Source: Bacteroidales bacterium UBA4116
GTDB taxonomy: Bacteria > Bacteroidota > Bacteroidia > Bacteroidales > Tannerellaceae
Assembly: GCA_002381645.1 (NCBI GenBank)
Contig: DFXE01000010.1
Location: 589,193 to 653,192, forward strand
DNA length: 64,000 bases
Reading direction: 5' to 3'
In this document: piece after piece, positions 1 to 6,829 of the stretch
Numbering within the stretch: position 1 is the stretch's first letter
How the letters are laid out: every line of letters starts with the position of its first letter
The notes under the pieces: generated by a model
What the model saw: the letters and a program-made list of their open reading frames with translations, nothing else
Told to the model about the DNA's origin: nothing
Database searches by the model: none
Made by a program: the position numbers and the translations under genes

Positions 1-113
1 TTCTCTCCCGAAACAATATAACTTAATGCATGATCCTCTACAAACGGTTCATGACCTCGTTTCGGCTCAGCTGTACATGAAAAAAAGATATTATAGGGTT
101 GTCTGTCCTGCAT
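1..113 (-). CDS. AraC-family transcriptional regulator, N-terminal part, cut by window edge
   Basis: An open frame starts with ATG at 113 and runs off the left end of the window. Its 37 residues begin MQDRQPYNIF and end HALSYIVSGE, which resembles the start of the cupin-like effector domain of AraC-type regulators (pattern H-x-L-x-Y-v-x-x-G-E). The DNA-binding domain would lie outside the window, so the family call is an inference from this short match. A TAnnTTTG promoter box lies 28 bases upstream at 141-148. The gene follows a SnoaL-like gene and a short-chain dehydrogenase on the same strand and could regulate them. Confidence 0.55.
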   Translation of the reverse strand, partial: MQDRQPYNIFFSCTAEPKRGHEPFVEDHALSYIVSGE

Positions 114-140
114 GTTATTGATATTGTTTTACTTATATAA

Positions 141-148
141 CAAAGGTA
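141..148 (-). promoter_or_regulatory. Bacteroidetes -7 box (TACCTTTG) for the AraC gene
   Basis: On the minus strand this reads TACCTTTG, a full match to the Bacteroides -7 consensus TAnnTTTG. Transcription would start near 134 and leave a leader of about 20 bases before the ATG at 113. It lies in the 53-base gap after the dehydrogenase gene, so the AraC gene has its own promoter. Confidence 0.6.
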
Positions 149-166
149 GCTAAATCTTTCAGAATA

Positions 167-976
167 TCAGTCCTTTTTCCATTCTTCCCATGTGGCAATC
201 TTCTGTTCGTAAACCTTAGCTACTACATCAACCATACCGGTTCCGACAAGTACACGTAAAGGTACTTTTTCCGCATCTACGATTCTGAGGACTTTCGCGG
301 CTACAATCTTCGCGTCTTCAAAGGTATCGGGGTCAACACTTCCGAAAAATCCTGCTGTCATGGGCGCATAGGCTTCTATTGGCTGTTTAACCACCAGCGA
401 TGCATTATTGAAATTGGTTTTGAATGGCCCCGGTTCGAGAATGGTTACTTTGATGCCGAATTGTTCCACTTCCTGCGACAGGGCATCGCAAAGTCCTTCC
501 ATCGCCCATTTGGAAGCATTATATGCACCTACCAATGGTTGTGCGATGGTGCCGCCGATAGAGGATAGTTGTATGATATGTCCTGACCCTTGTTCCCTCA
601 TAATAGGTAATACCGCCTGAATCACGTTCACAGAGCCAAAGAGATTGACTTCGAGCTGATGCCGGAACTCTTCATTGCTGAACTCTTCGACAGCTCCGAA
701 GTGCCCGTATCCGGCATTGCTTATCATCACATCTATACGGCCGAAATGTTCTTTTGCTTTCTGCATGGCGTCGAATGCATGCCCGCGGTTTGTGACATCG
801 AGGTAGGTAGACAATACCCGGTCACCGTATTGTTCTGTAAGAATTTCTATCCTTTCGGGTTCGATAGATGTTGCGGCAACTGAGTCGCCACGTTCCAATG
901 CTGCTTTTGCAAACTCAAAACCAAGTCCTCTTGATGAACCGGTTATAAACCATACTTTTTTACTGTTAGCTTCCAT
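167..976 (-). CDS. SDR-family NAD(P)-dependent oxidoreductase
   Basis: This 269-residue protein is a classical short-chain dehydrogenase/reductase. It has the Rossmann cofactor loop TGSSRGLG at residues 12-19, the NAG motif at 87-89, the catalytic serine near 138-139, and Y152 and K156 in the YxxxK motif (YNASK). The length and the C-terminal extension fit the YciK/retinol-dehydrogenase-like group of SDRs of unknown substrate. No signal peptide is visible, so it should act in the cytoplasm. It lies 56 bases downstream of a SnoaL-like gene on the same strand and is probably co-transcribed with it. The substrate cannot be read from the sequence. Confidence 0.9.
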   Translation of the reverse strand: MEANSKKVWFITGSSRGLGFEFAKAALERGDSVAATSIEPERIEILTEQYGDRVLSTYLDVTNRGHAFDAMQKAKEHFGRIDVMISNAGYGHFGAVEEFSNEEFRHQLEVNLFGSVNVIQAVLPIMREQGSGHIIQLSSIGGTIAQPLVGAYNASKWAMEGLCDALSQEVEQFGIKVTILEPGPFKTNFNNASLVVKQPIEAYAPMTAGFFGSVDPDTFEDAKIVAAKVLRIVDAEKVPLRVLVGTGMVDVVAKVYEQKIATWEEWKKD

Positions 977-1032
977 ATTTGGTGTTTTTAATGCCGGGAT
1001 GTATTAACACGAATATACAGCCCGTGCGGTTA

Positions 1033-1461
1033 TTATTTTATAAAATCCAATTGTTGGTACATATTGAGAAAATCCTCGTTAAACCATGCTTCGGCAATCA
1101 TGCCGTTCTCTATCCGGTAAATTCCTATGCCGTTCCATTTAGCTCTTTTACCCGAAGGCCCCATACCGTTGAACTTGCCTGTATTCAGTCCGCTATTGGT
1201 AAAACGAACAACGACTTTATCGTTCGCCGAAAAGATATCGAGTACATCAAGGTGCATTTCTGTGAATGAACCGCCAACACTTGCCTGCGCCATTTCTTTA
1301 TATGCTTCTCTTCCCGAAATAACGGTACCACCCATTTGCCATACCATATCCGGTGCCCAGATGTTGTCTATTTCGGCAATTTTTCCTCCATTGACTACTT
1401 CATCGTAGAATCTTTTTAATAGTGCGATATTTTCGACCTCTCTTTTTTCTCTTGTTTCCAT
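1033..1461 (-). CDS. SnoaL-like / NTF2-like ester cyclase family protein
   Basis: This 142-residue protein has the layout of the SnoaL-like alpha+beta cone fold. An N-terminal helix (residues about 10-25, LLKRFYDEVVNGG) leads to a DMVWQMGG strand. Next come the GREAYKEM turn and strands ending in WNGIGIYRIENGMIAEAWF, the typical closing motif of SnoaL/polyketide-cyclase-like and steroid-isomerase-like proteins. Family members range from cyclases to isomerases to carrier-like proteins, so the reaction is unknown. It is the first gene of a likely two-gene operon with the SDR at 167-976. The Met at 1461 is preferred because it opens the domain without an extra leader. Confidence 0.8.
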   Translation of the reverse strand: METREKREVENIALLKRFYDEVVNGGKIAEIDNIWAPDMVWQMGGTVISGREAYKEMAQASVGGSFTEMHLDVLDIFSANDKVVVRFTNSGLNTGKFNGMGPSGKRAKWNGIGIYRIENGMIAEAWFNEDFLNMYQQLDFIK

Positions 1462-1702
1462 ATTTTATGAATTTACTGTTAGTTCTGATATCATAGCAAT
1501 CAGATACAATGCAAAAGTCGTGTAAATTAGGGATTGAGAGTTTTGTGAAAAGGTCAAAAATGTTTGGTGAAAGAGTCAAAGACATTTAGGTCTGTTATCT
1601 GCTTTTGGTCAGATTTAGTTTATCGTGGAAGCACCAACAAAATGGTATGGCAAGTGTTTAATAATTGATATAGTAACAATTTATAATATATAAATACTCA
1701 AT

Positions 1703-1969
1703 ATGAATATAGAAGAATTCAGGGATTATTGCCTCTCCTTCCCAGATACAAGTAAGAGTACTCCGTTTGATAGTTTTTACCGTAACAAAAAACATTCGTT
1801 CCACACCTTTTTTCTAGGAGAAAAGATGTTTTGCTATTTTGACATTAAGACATTCGACATTTTTACGATTAAATGCGACCCTGATAAAATACCGGAACTC
1901 AGAGAGAAGTATCAGCGCATAATCTCATGGGGAACGGAATATTACCCGATAGGGGGAATATTGTTGTAA
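1703..1969 (+). pseudogene. Truncated MmcQ/YjbR-family gene (5' part only)
   Basis: The first 70 or so residues (MNIEEFRDYCLSFPDTSKST, then KMFCYFDI and IKCDPDKIPELREKY) match the start of MmcQ/YjbR proteins, small DNA-binding-like proteins of about 115-120 residues. The expected C-terminal part, with its HMNKxHW-type motif, is missing. From about residue 73 the frame enters foreign sequence and stops at residue 88. That foreign sequence is the beginning of a quinone-oxidoreductase fragment read in the wrong frame (next entry). I read this as a gene whose 3' end was lost in a deletion. A short residual protein could still be made. Confidence 0.75.
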
Positions 1970-2286
1970 GTGGGGCAACGGGTGGAGTAGGCAGTATTGC
2001 CATATCCATACTGGCCAAATTAGGCTTTAAGGTAACGGCTGTTTCGGGTAAAGATGAAAACTTTTTTCTCACAGAAACGCTGGGGGCAAAAGAGGTCATC
2101 AGCAGAAATGAATTTATAGAAAGCTACAATAAGAAGCCGTTGGCTAGGCCTCTGTTCGCAGGGGCGATAGATACCGTTGGCGGGGAAATACTATCGGGGA
2201 TGCTTAATGCGAGCCAATATGAAGGCGTGGTTACTTGTTGCGGAATGGTTGCTTCGGTCGAGCTTAATACAAGTATTTCTGAATAG
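1927..2286 (+). pseudogene. Internal fragment of a YhdH/AcuI-type quinone oxidoreductase
   Basis: From about 1933 the frame encodes GILPDRGNIVVSGATGG, VTAVSGK, ETLGAKEVISR, GAIDTVGG and VVTCCGMVASVELNTS. This is the nucleotide-binding half of the zinc-independent MDR family (YhdH/acrylyl-CoA reductase, normally about 330 residues). Only about 105 family residues remain. The first 145 or so (substrate domain) and the last 90 or so are absent, and the frame ends TSISE-stop where the family continues into a FPFILRG-type segment. The fragment overlaps the truncated MmcQ frame in another reading frame, so the junction is near 1915-1932. It is almost certainly non-functional. Confidence 0.85.
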
Positions 2287-2426
2287 TAAGACTAAAGGTC
2301 GTTTTGTTGTTAAGCATTCGATTATATAGCCGCATTTGAAAATAACTTATATGCAAATATAAATAATTAATTTGTATTCAACTTGTCCATCACATACGTC
2401 ACAAGGATTGAACGAGTGTTATGAAA

Positions 2427-2458
2427 AAACCCATTGAAGGGTGTCCCTTCGTGGGTTT
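2427..2458. repeat. Strong hairpin, 13 bp of pairing
   Basis: AAACCCA (2427-2433) pairs with TGGGTTT (2452-2458), and GAAGGG (2436-2441) pairs with CCCTTC (2445-2450) across a three-base loop. Only a TT/G internal bulge interrupts the stem. No T-run follows on the plus strand. On the minus strand the bases after the stem include a T-rich run (TTTCAT), so it could be a weak terminator read leftward. A 34-codon frame starting at 2421 runs through it but resembles nothing I know. Confidence 0.6.
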
Positions 2459-3129
2459 CAGGAAACGACAGCCAATATTCCCTGAAAGTTTTTATATTTA
2501 TATTGATAGGTTAAATTTTATTTAAGTGTCTAATATCCCTTCAAGCCGCAAAATGACAGCTTACAGGGGTGTATTACTTTATTTATTGCGTTATTTTTAT
2601 GGTTGCACCTATAAATGGTTTACTTTCTTTTATAGTATGGCTTTCTTCATATAAAAAGAATTAAGCATTTATAATTGACTACCATATATGAAGCATTAAC
2701 AAATAGATTAAAAAGAAGCTTTGTTTAGTTATTTTAATTACATTTGCTTAACTACGGATATGGAATTTTCGTTATGGTTCAAAACAGTGTAAATCATATA
2801 GATTATCACATTTTTACTAGGTGATCTACCATAATAACGAACTGAAATAAAGCTGGATAAATACACTCTCCAGCTCCACTTTTTGAACTTCAAAAAAACC
2901 CAAATCAGTATAAACTCCTGTATATACGGATTTTTCTTTTTCAGAAAACCCAAACCAATCCTTTAAAATCTATATTCCAGTTGACATCCGAGTGACCTGG
3001 GCCAAAGAGAACGCCCGTTTTTATTGCCGAACCAAAGCAATTCTTTCATGTGCTGTAACGGTGCGGAGTATCGTCCTGAGGAGAATTCGATGCTTAATTC
3101 GAAGACTATGATTGGTAACAAAAGTATTG

Positions 3130-3217
3130 TGACACCACGTTGGCAAAGTTTTGCCAGCCTGATGGCACCAAGTTGTCACCCTAATGGCAACCTTATGCCA
3201 TGCACGTGGCAAAACAA
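3130..3217. repeat. Array A: eight 11-bp units with TGNCA half-sites
   Basis: TGNCA occurs at 3130, 3141, 3152, 3163, 3174, 3185, 3196 and 3207, exactly 11 bp apart. Neighbouring half-sites form palindromes such as TGGCAAAGTTTTGCCA (3141-3156), TGGCA-N6-TGCCA (3185-3200) and TGCCA-N6-TGGCA (3196-3211). Three units read TGNCACC, like units of the second array at 25791-25872. Because three units make 33 bases, any frame through the array encodes an 11-residue repeat (for example LPTWCH and VTTWCH on the minus strand). This explains the overlapping open frames on both strands. Confidence 0.8.
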
Positions 3218-3286
3218 AAAATGCATCAGAATAAACCTTAATCATTAAAAATAGTATGTAATCAGTAAAGTAATAGAGAAACTATA

Positions 3287-3320
3287 CATTATGATCATCA
3301 GGAGAAAAATTATCATAATG
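3287..3320. repeat. 9-bp inverted repeat
   Basis: CATTATGAT (3287-3295) is repeated in inverted form as ATCATAATG (3312-3320), with a 16-base spacer. It lies just before the terminator hairpin at 3335-3366 and may be part of the 3' end of a transcript or an operator. Its role is unknown. Confidence 0.4.
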
Positions 3321-3330
3321 ATGCAGATCA

Positions 3331-3516
3331 AAATAAAAGCCTGCCGAATGTATCAGCAGGCTTTTTGTAATAGTCTTATTATGGATTAGGAAAGGTTTTC
3401 AAAAGCAAATCTAAAATCTTCCTATTTTATTGCAAAATTTTAGAGCGAATTAGACAACAAAAAAGTCAAAATTGAATAAATTGGCTAATTTGTTAAAGTC
3501 TGAACGCACAAACACC
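3331..3516 (-). ncRNA. Candidate small RNA bounded by promoter box and terminator
   Basis: On the minus strand a TATCTTTG box (3523-3530) predicts a start near 3516. The hairpin at 3335-3366, followed on that strand by TTTTATTTT, would end transcription near 3331. The interval of about 185 bases has no credible reading frame longer than 21 codons. This is an inference from two signals. The alternative is that the terminator simply serves the YtxH-like gene upstream at 3614-3841 on the same strand. Confidence 0.3.
3335..3366. terminator. Intrinsic terminator, both directions possible
   Basis: AAAAGCCTGC (3335-3344) pairs perfectly with GCAGGCTTTT (3356-3365) around an 11-base loop. The stem is followed by T on the plus strand and by TTTTATTTT on the minus strand. 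No plus-strand gene ends nearby, so it probably serves leftward transcription. Confidence 0.8.
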
Positions 3517-3522
3517 GATCCA

Positions 3523-3530
3523 CAAAGATA
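3523..3530 (-). promoter_or_regulatory. -7 box (TATCTTTG) with upstream 8-bp inverted repeat
   Basis: The minus strand reads TATCTTTG, a TAnnTTTG match. Just upstream of it (3535-3558) TGTTTATA and TATAAACA form an inverted repeat with an 8-base spacer, where a regulator could bind. It points at the candidate small RNA. Confidence 0.4.
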
Positions 3531-3613
3531 ACAGTGTTTATATAATTGAATATAAACATTCCTGTTTCTCAAGCGTATCGGTACTTATGCTCAAATGTAA
3601 AGATGGAAGTAGA

Positions 3614-3841
3614 TTACTTCAAGTCTTTATGTATTTTATCAGCAGTATATTCAGCGCGGTCTTTAATATAACCTGCTTCATTTTTGCCTGCATCTACTAC
3701 ATTTTTTACTTCTTTTTTAGCTTTATGTGCGAAATCAGTTACCTTATCTTCAACTTTGTCCAACTTACCGTCTTTGTGCATTTTGTAAAGTAAACCTGCG
3801 CCTGCTAAAGCTGCTGCTCCCAATAACATATTCTTTTTCAT
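3614..3841 (-). CDS. Small YtxH-like protein with N-terminal membrane segment
   Basis: The predicted protein has 75 residues from the ATG at 3841. It starts with a basic MKKN, then a short Ala/Gly/Leu-rich hydrophobic stretch (residues 4-17, MLLGAAALAGAGLL). The rest is a highly charged helical tail rich in Lys, Asp and Ala (DKVEDKVTDFAHKAKKEVKN), the pattern of YtxH-domain stress proteins. An upstream in-frame start at 3895 would put 18 AT-rich-coded residues before the hydrophobic segment, so the internal Met fits better. The role is unknown. Related proteins are often stress-induced. Confidence 0.7.
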   Translation of the reverse strand: MKKNMLLGAAALAGAGLLYKMHKDGKLDKVEDKVTDFAHKAKKEVKNVVDAGKNEAGYIKDRAEYTADKIHKDLK

Positions 3842-4023
3842 AATTAAAAAATTAAAATATAAGCCTACTATTTTTTTCTTGTGGTTGTTCAGCATCTTCC
3901 ACGTTGAGTTACATAAACAATAGGAACAGGAAAGATGTTTATTTAAAATCTTCCAATTTATATTATAAAATTTGAATAAACAGAATTTCTTTAACCCCTA
4001 AAGCTTTTAAAAGGGTAATTTGC

Positions 4024-4031
4024 TACTTTTG
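4024..4031 (+). promoter_or_regulatory. -7 box (TACTTTTG) for the thioredoxin-like lipoprotein
   Basis: This matches TAnnTTTG and predicts a start near 4038, 26 bases before the ATG at 4064. Confidence 0.55.
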
Positions 4032-4063
4032 TATTGAAACATACGGCATAATAAGAACAGCAT

Positions 4064-4591
4064 ATGAGAACGAAATACGGTATATACTTATTCTTCACAT
4101 TTATAATCTTTCAATCCTGCATAAAAGATGGAAGTGAGGATATTCCTCAGGTAATCAATTATGTTGAAGTAAACGATGAAGTACCTTCTTTTTCAATTAC
4201 GGATGAAAAGGGCAATACGTTTAATTCTACTGATTTTGAGGGTAAACGTTCTTTACTGATTTTTTTTGAAACAACCTGTAGCGATTGCAGGACGGTGTTG
4301 CCAATCATAAATAATGATATATGGGAGAAAATCAAGACCGATCCTGACTTCCTGTTAATTGCAGTCTCCAGAGGAGAAAATCAACAAATCGTCAATAAAT
4401 ACTGGGAAAATAATAACTTTTCAATGCCAAAATACATAGACACCGAACGGAAAGTTTTCTCCCTGTTTGCAAATAACACTATTCCCCGAATATATATGAT
4501 TGATGAGAACAAGATCATCCGTTGGATGGCTATCGAAAATTTAGATAATGAACCGGAAGACATCATCCGGTTGTTGCAAGGTAAAAAATAA
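4064..4591 (+). CDS. TlpA/ResA-like thiol-disulfide oxidoreductase lipoprotein
   Basis: The protein has 175 residues. It opens with a lipoprotein signal peptide (hydrophobic residues 7-17, lipobox ending at C19 in IFQSC), so it should be lipid-anchored in the cell envelope. A thioredoxin fold follows: VPSFSITDEKGNTF at about 40-53 is typical of AhpC/TSA and TlpA proteins, and the redox motif C72-S-D-C75 sits after a LLIFFET strand. The cis-Pro loop is TIPRIYMID. It probably reduces or oxidises exported cysteines. The CSDC motif is unusual compared with the common WCPPC and lacks the Trp before it. It has its own promoter box and no obvious operon partner. Confidence 0.85.
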   Translation: MRTKYGIYLFFTFIIFQSCIKDGSEDIPQVINYVEVNDEVPSFSITDEKGNTFNSTDFEGKRSLLIFFETTCSDCRTVLPIINNDIWEKIKTDPDFLLIAVSRGENQQIVNKYWENNNFSMPKYIDTERKVFSLFANNTIPRIYMIDENKIIRWMAIENLDNEPEDIIRLLQGKK

Positions 4592-4620
4592 GAGAAGATT
4601 TTTTTTATTCTTTTTAACGC

Positions 4621-4676
4621 TGTTTTATTAAACAAAAAATCCGCTTGATTTGTTTTAAATATACATGTTTAAAACA
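4621..4676. promoter_or_regulatory. Two inverted repeats of TGTTT/AAACA type
   Basis: TGTTT-tatt-AAACA (4621-4634) and TGTTTTAAA-N8-TTTAAAACA (4651-4676, perfect 9-bp arms) lie in the 109-base gap before the gene at 4701. They could be operator sites or a weak terminator for the preceding gene. I know of no matching regulator. Confidence 0.35.
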
Positions 4677-4700
4677 CATAAGTAATATCAGAATTATACT

Positions 4701-4997
4701 ATGAAGATTGCATTATTATTAAAACCTAAAAAAAATCCATCTGAAAAAGGGAACAGCCAGGCCATCATATTCGATGTTAATATGACAGAGTGTAAAGTAA
4801 AAGGGGTAGAGAATGATTTGCTTATATACAAGGATTACGACTCATTATTATCCTGGGCCATTACCAAAAGTGTAAAAGAAATATATATTCCAAACGTTGA
4901 AGACAATAAAAAGAATGAATTCCTACGACTCGGTATAAACCTTAAAGATTATAAGGATCTTAGCCAACACACACTATTCAAGGGATTTATTATTTAA
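4701..4997 (+). CDS. Hypothetical protein, 98 residues
   Basis: I do not recognise a family with confidence. The protein opens MKIALLLKPKKN, followed by an AIIFDVN strand. It then alternates strands and helices (LLIYKDYDSLLSWAITKSVKEIYIPNV, then KKNEFLRLGINLKDYKDL), a pattern that superficially recalls the RNase-H-like NifX/NifB cofactor-binding fold. No cysteine cluster or catalytic motif is visible apart from one Cys near residue 32, and there is no signal peptide. It stands alone between a thioredoxin-like lipoprotein and a convergent AraC regulator, downstream of the inverted repeats at 4621-4676. Confidence 0.6.
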   Translation: MKIALLLKPKKNPSEKGNSQAIIFDVNMTECKVKGVENDLLIYKDYDSLLSWAITKSVKEIYIPNVEDNKKNEFLRLGINLKDYKDLSQHTLFKGFII

Positions 4998-5069
4998 CAC
5001 CCATTGGATTGATATTGAAACGCTGTCAATCATGGTTGATCAGCGATTAAATGCCAGATCCCAATTATA

Positions 5070-5924
5070 CTATTTTGCTCCTCCGTTTAATTGCTTTCGG
5101 TAAGCGGAAGGTGTCATCCCAAAATGTTTCTTGCAGTATGTCGTGAAATGAGCAGGTGAACTGAAACCGTACTCTTTAATGATCTGTTGCATGGGTATCT
5201 TTTTATCAGCTAACAACGCTTTAATATGATGAGACTTCTGTTTTAACATCCATCGATAAGGAGAATCTTCAAAATATAATTTAAATTTACGGGTAAGGGA
5301 GCGCACCGACAGGTTACATAGCTGGGCTAATTCTTCTACATTTTTAGCATTTATATAATTTTTGATTATATACGCTTTAAAATCTATATCCTGGTTTAAG
5401 ATCGGCTTTAGAAACCTAGCAAGTTCCTGTTTGGTATAGAATGTTTTCAGAACAAGAAAAATTTCTTTTTGTTTCGCCTCATCTAATTGTGGAGACTCTA
5501 CTTTGTTTTGCTGATAAAATAATATACTATCTATTACTCCCTGCAAAGGAGGACGTATATCTAATTTATTAAAAATATTACGTTCGTTATTAAATTCTTT
5601 AAGATCACTCAAATCCAATTGATCGAGTATGGAGAGTTGATTATTAAAACTCAGAAGCAAATACCTTATTTCAGTATAAGCCTCAGCTAAAAGATTTGAA
5701 TCGCGGGATATAAAAATCATTTCGCCTGCTACACAAAGATGATTTCGGAATTCATTATAAGATACATTTAACTCACCTTCAATTAGGAATAACAAGTGAT
5801 TCAGATGCATTTCCTTGATTTGTATTGTTTTTCCTTTCCGCTCTTGTTTTATGCTAAACCCTACACTGAAATCTGTTATATAATAATTATGAGGTATCTC
5901 ATTCCTATGGCTAAGTGGTTTCAT
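5070..5924 (-). CDS. AraC-family transcriptional regulator
   Basis: From the ATG at 5924 the protein has 284 residues. Residues about 20-120 form a cupin-like sensor domain (LNHLLFLIEGELNVSYN, CVAGEMIFIS). The last 100 residues hold the two helix-turn-helix motifs of AraC/XylS proteins: VEELAQLCNLSVRSLTRKFK, and PMQQIIKEYGFSS followed by AHFTTYCKKHFGMTPSAYR. A longer frame opens with GTG at 5969, but a TACATTTG promoter box covers 5969-5976, so that codon would not be transcribed and 5924 is chosen. It is divergent from the V-ATPase operon with a 14-bp palindrome in between. A link to that operon is possible but not shown. Confidence 0.88.
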   Translation of the reverse strand: MKPLSHRNEIPHNYYITDFSVGFSIKQERKGKTIQIKEMHLNHLLFLIEGELNVSYNEFRNHLCVAGEMIFISRDSNLLAEAYTEIRYLLLSFNNQLSILDQLDLSDLKEFNNERNIFNKLDIRPPLQGVIDSILFYQQNKVESPQLDEAKQKEIFLVLKTFYTKQELARFLKPILNQDIDFKAYIIKNYINAKNVEELAQLCNLSVRSLTRKFKLYFEDSPYRWMLKQKSHHIKALLADKKIPMQQIIKEYGFSSPAHFTTYCKKHFGMTPSAYRKQLNGGAK

Positions 5925-5968
5925 AAAAAAGTAAATTATAAATTGTAAATCACCATTCGTTTCGCCCA

Positions 5969-5976
5969 CAAATGTA
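5969..5976 (-). promoter_or_regulatory. -7 box (TACATTTG) for the AraC regulator
   Basis: The minus strand reads TACATTTG, so transcription should start near 5962. This rules out the GTG at 5969 as translation start. Confidence 0.55.
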
Positions 5977-6019
5977 AAATAGTTTTTTTGAATTGATGTA
6001 TAATATAGTATTATTTTCT

Positions 6020-6033
6020 GCTACAATTGTAGC
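6020..6033. promoter_or_regulatory. 14-bp perfect palindrome, possible operator
   Basis: GCTACAATTGTAGC is a perfect palindrome in the 310-base gap between the AraC gene and the V-ATPase operon. It lies 44 bases upstream of the AraC -7 box and 150 bases upstream of the V-ATPase -7 box. It fits the dimensions of a dimeric regulator site. The regulator is unknown. Confidence 0.4.
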
Positions 6034-6183
6034 ATGACTTACATTTTTCCTCTTAATATAATTGGTTATTTTATTTGGCACATAATAAATTAACTTTAGA
6101 CGAATAAATTTAAAAAAATTCTTTCACTATGGTTTTTTTTGCGACATTTCACATTTATTTTTATGTTAATTCGAAGAAAAGAA

Positions 6184-6191
6184 TATCTTTG
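6184..6191 (+). promoter_or_regulatory. -7 box (TATCTTTG) for the V-ATPase operon
   Basis: A TAnnTTTG match with predicted start near 6198, about 39 bases before the first ATG of the operon at 6237. Confidence 0.6.
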
Positions 6192-6236
6192 TAGGCGTTA
6201 AATGCATGAAAAACGAATTAAATATACATAACTGAA

Positions 6237-6827
6237 ATGGATACAAAAATTCAGGAACTTACCGAAAAAATCTACCGCGAAGGTGTTGAGAAAGGAAAAG
6301 AAGAAGCTAACCGGATCATTTCCGAAGCCAATGATCAGAAGAAAACAATTTTAAGTGAAGCGGAAGCAGAAGCCAAACGTATCATTGCTGCTGCTGAGAA
6401 GCAGGCAACCGAGCTTAAAAAAAATACGGAGGCAGAATTAAAGTTATTCGCCTCACAGTCTGTTGAAGCCTTGAAAAGTGAAGTAGCCAATCTTATTACC
6501 GGAGAAATCACATCGTCGAATGTAAAAGCTGTCGTTTCTGATAAAGAATTTATGCAAAAAGTTATTCTGGAAATGGCGAAGGAATGGTCCAAAAACGATG
6601 GATTAACCATTCAGACATCTGAAGCGGATGCTTTGAAAAAGTACTTTGAAAGCAATGCAAAGGACCTGCTCAATAAAGGTGTTAAGATAGAAAAAGTCAA
6701 CGGAAAAAACTCCTCTTTTGCTATTGTTCCATCAGATGGCTCCTATAAAGTAACATTCGGCGAAGAAGAATTTGTTTCATTCTTTAAAGAATTCTTACGT
6801 CCGCAATTGGTTGAAATGTTGTTCTGA
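6237..6827 (+). CDS. ntpE: V-type ATPase subunit E (peripheral stalk)
   Basis: The protein has 196 residues. Residues 1-65 form a long Ala/Glu/Lys-rich helix (EKIYREGVEKGKEEANRIIS, AEAEAKRIIAAAEKQATELK), the N-terminal stalk helix of E subunits. A globular C-terminal domain follows, ending FFKEFLRPQLVEMLF. It forms the peripheral stalk that holds the A3B3 head against the membrane stator. No separate partner subunit G/H gene is visible in the operon. It is the first gene of the operon and ends two bases before the DUF2764 gene. Confidence 0.85.
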   Translation: MDTKIQELTEKIYREGVEKGKEEANRIISEANDQKKTILSEAEAEAKRIIAAAEKQATELKKNTEAELKLFASQSVEALKSEVANLITGEITSSNVKAVVSDKEFMQKVILEMAKEWSKNDGLTIQTSEADALKKYFESNAKDLLNKGVKIEKVNGKNSSFAIVPSDGSYKVTFGEEEFVSFFKEFLRPQLVEMLF

Positions 6828-6829
6828 GT

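Larger units (their letters stand above)
2287..3613. other. Long intergenic region without a convincing gene
   Basis: About 1.3 kb between the oxidoreductase fragment and the YtxH-like gene. Open frames here are short, lack family features and overlap on both strands, so I call none of them genes. The region holds a perfect-arm hairpin (2427-2458), an 11-bp-phased palindrome array (3130-3217), a 9-bp inverted repeat (3287-3320), an intrinsic terminator (3335-3366), and a minus-strand promoter box (3523-3530). Together with the two gene fragments just upstream, it looks like a site of past rearrangement. Confidence 0.7.

Noticed and set aside
2738..2953. 71-codon minus-strand frame
   Set aside because: AT-rich, no promoter box and no recognisable domain. 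It looks like chance.
3130..3217. CRISPR array
   Set aside because: The units are 11 bp, palindromic and degenerate, with no 20-40 bp spacers and no cas genes nearby.
3021..3248. Overlapping 74-codon frames on both strands
   Set aside because: They run through the 11-bp-phased array, whose periodicity keeps several frames open and gives an 11-residue repeat. No family features, and both strands are open at once.
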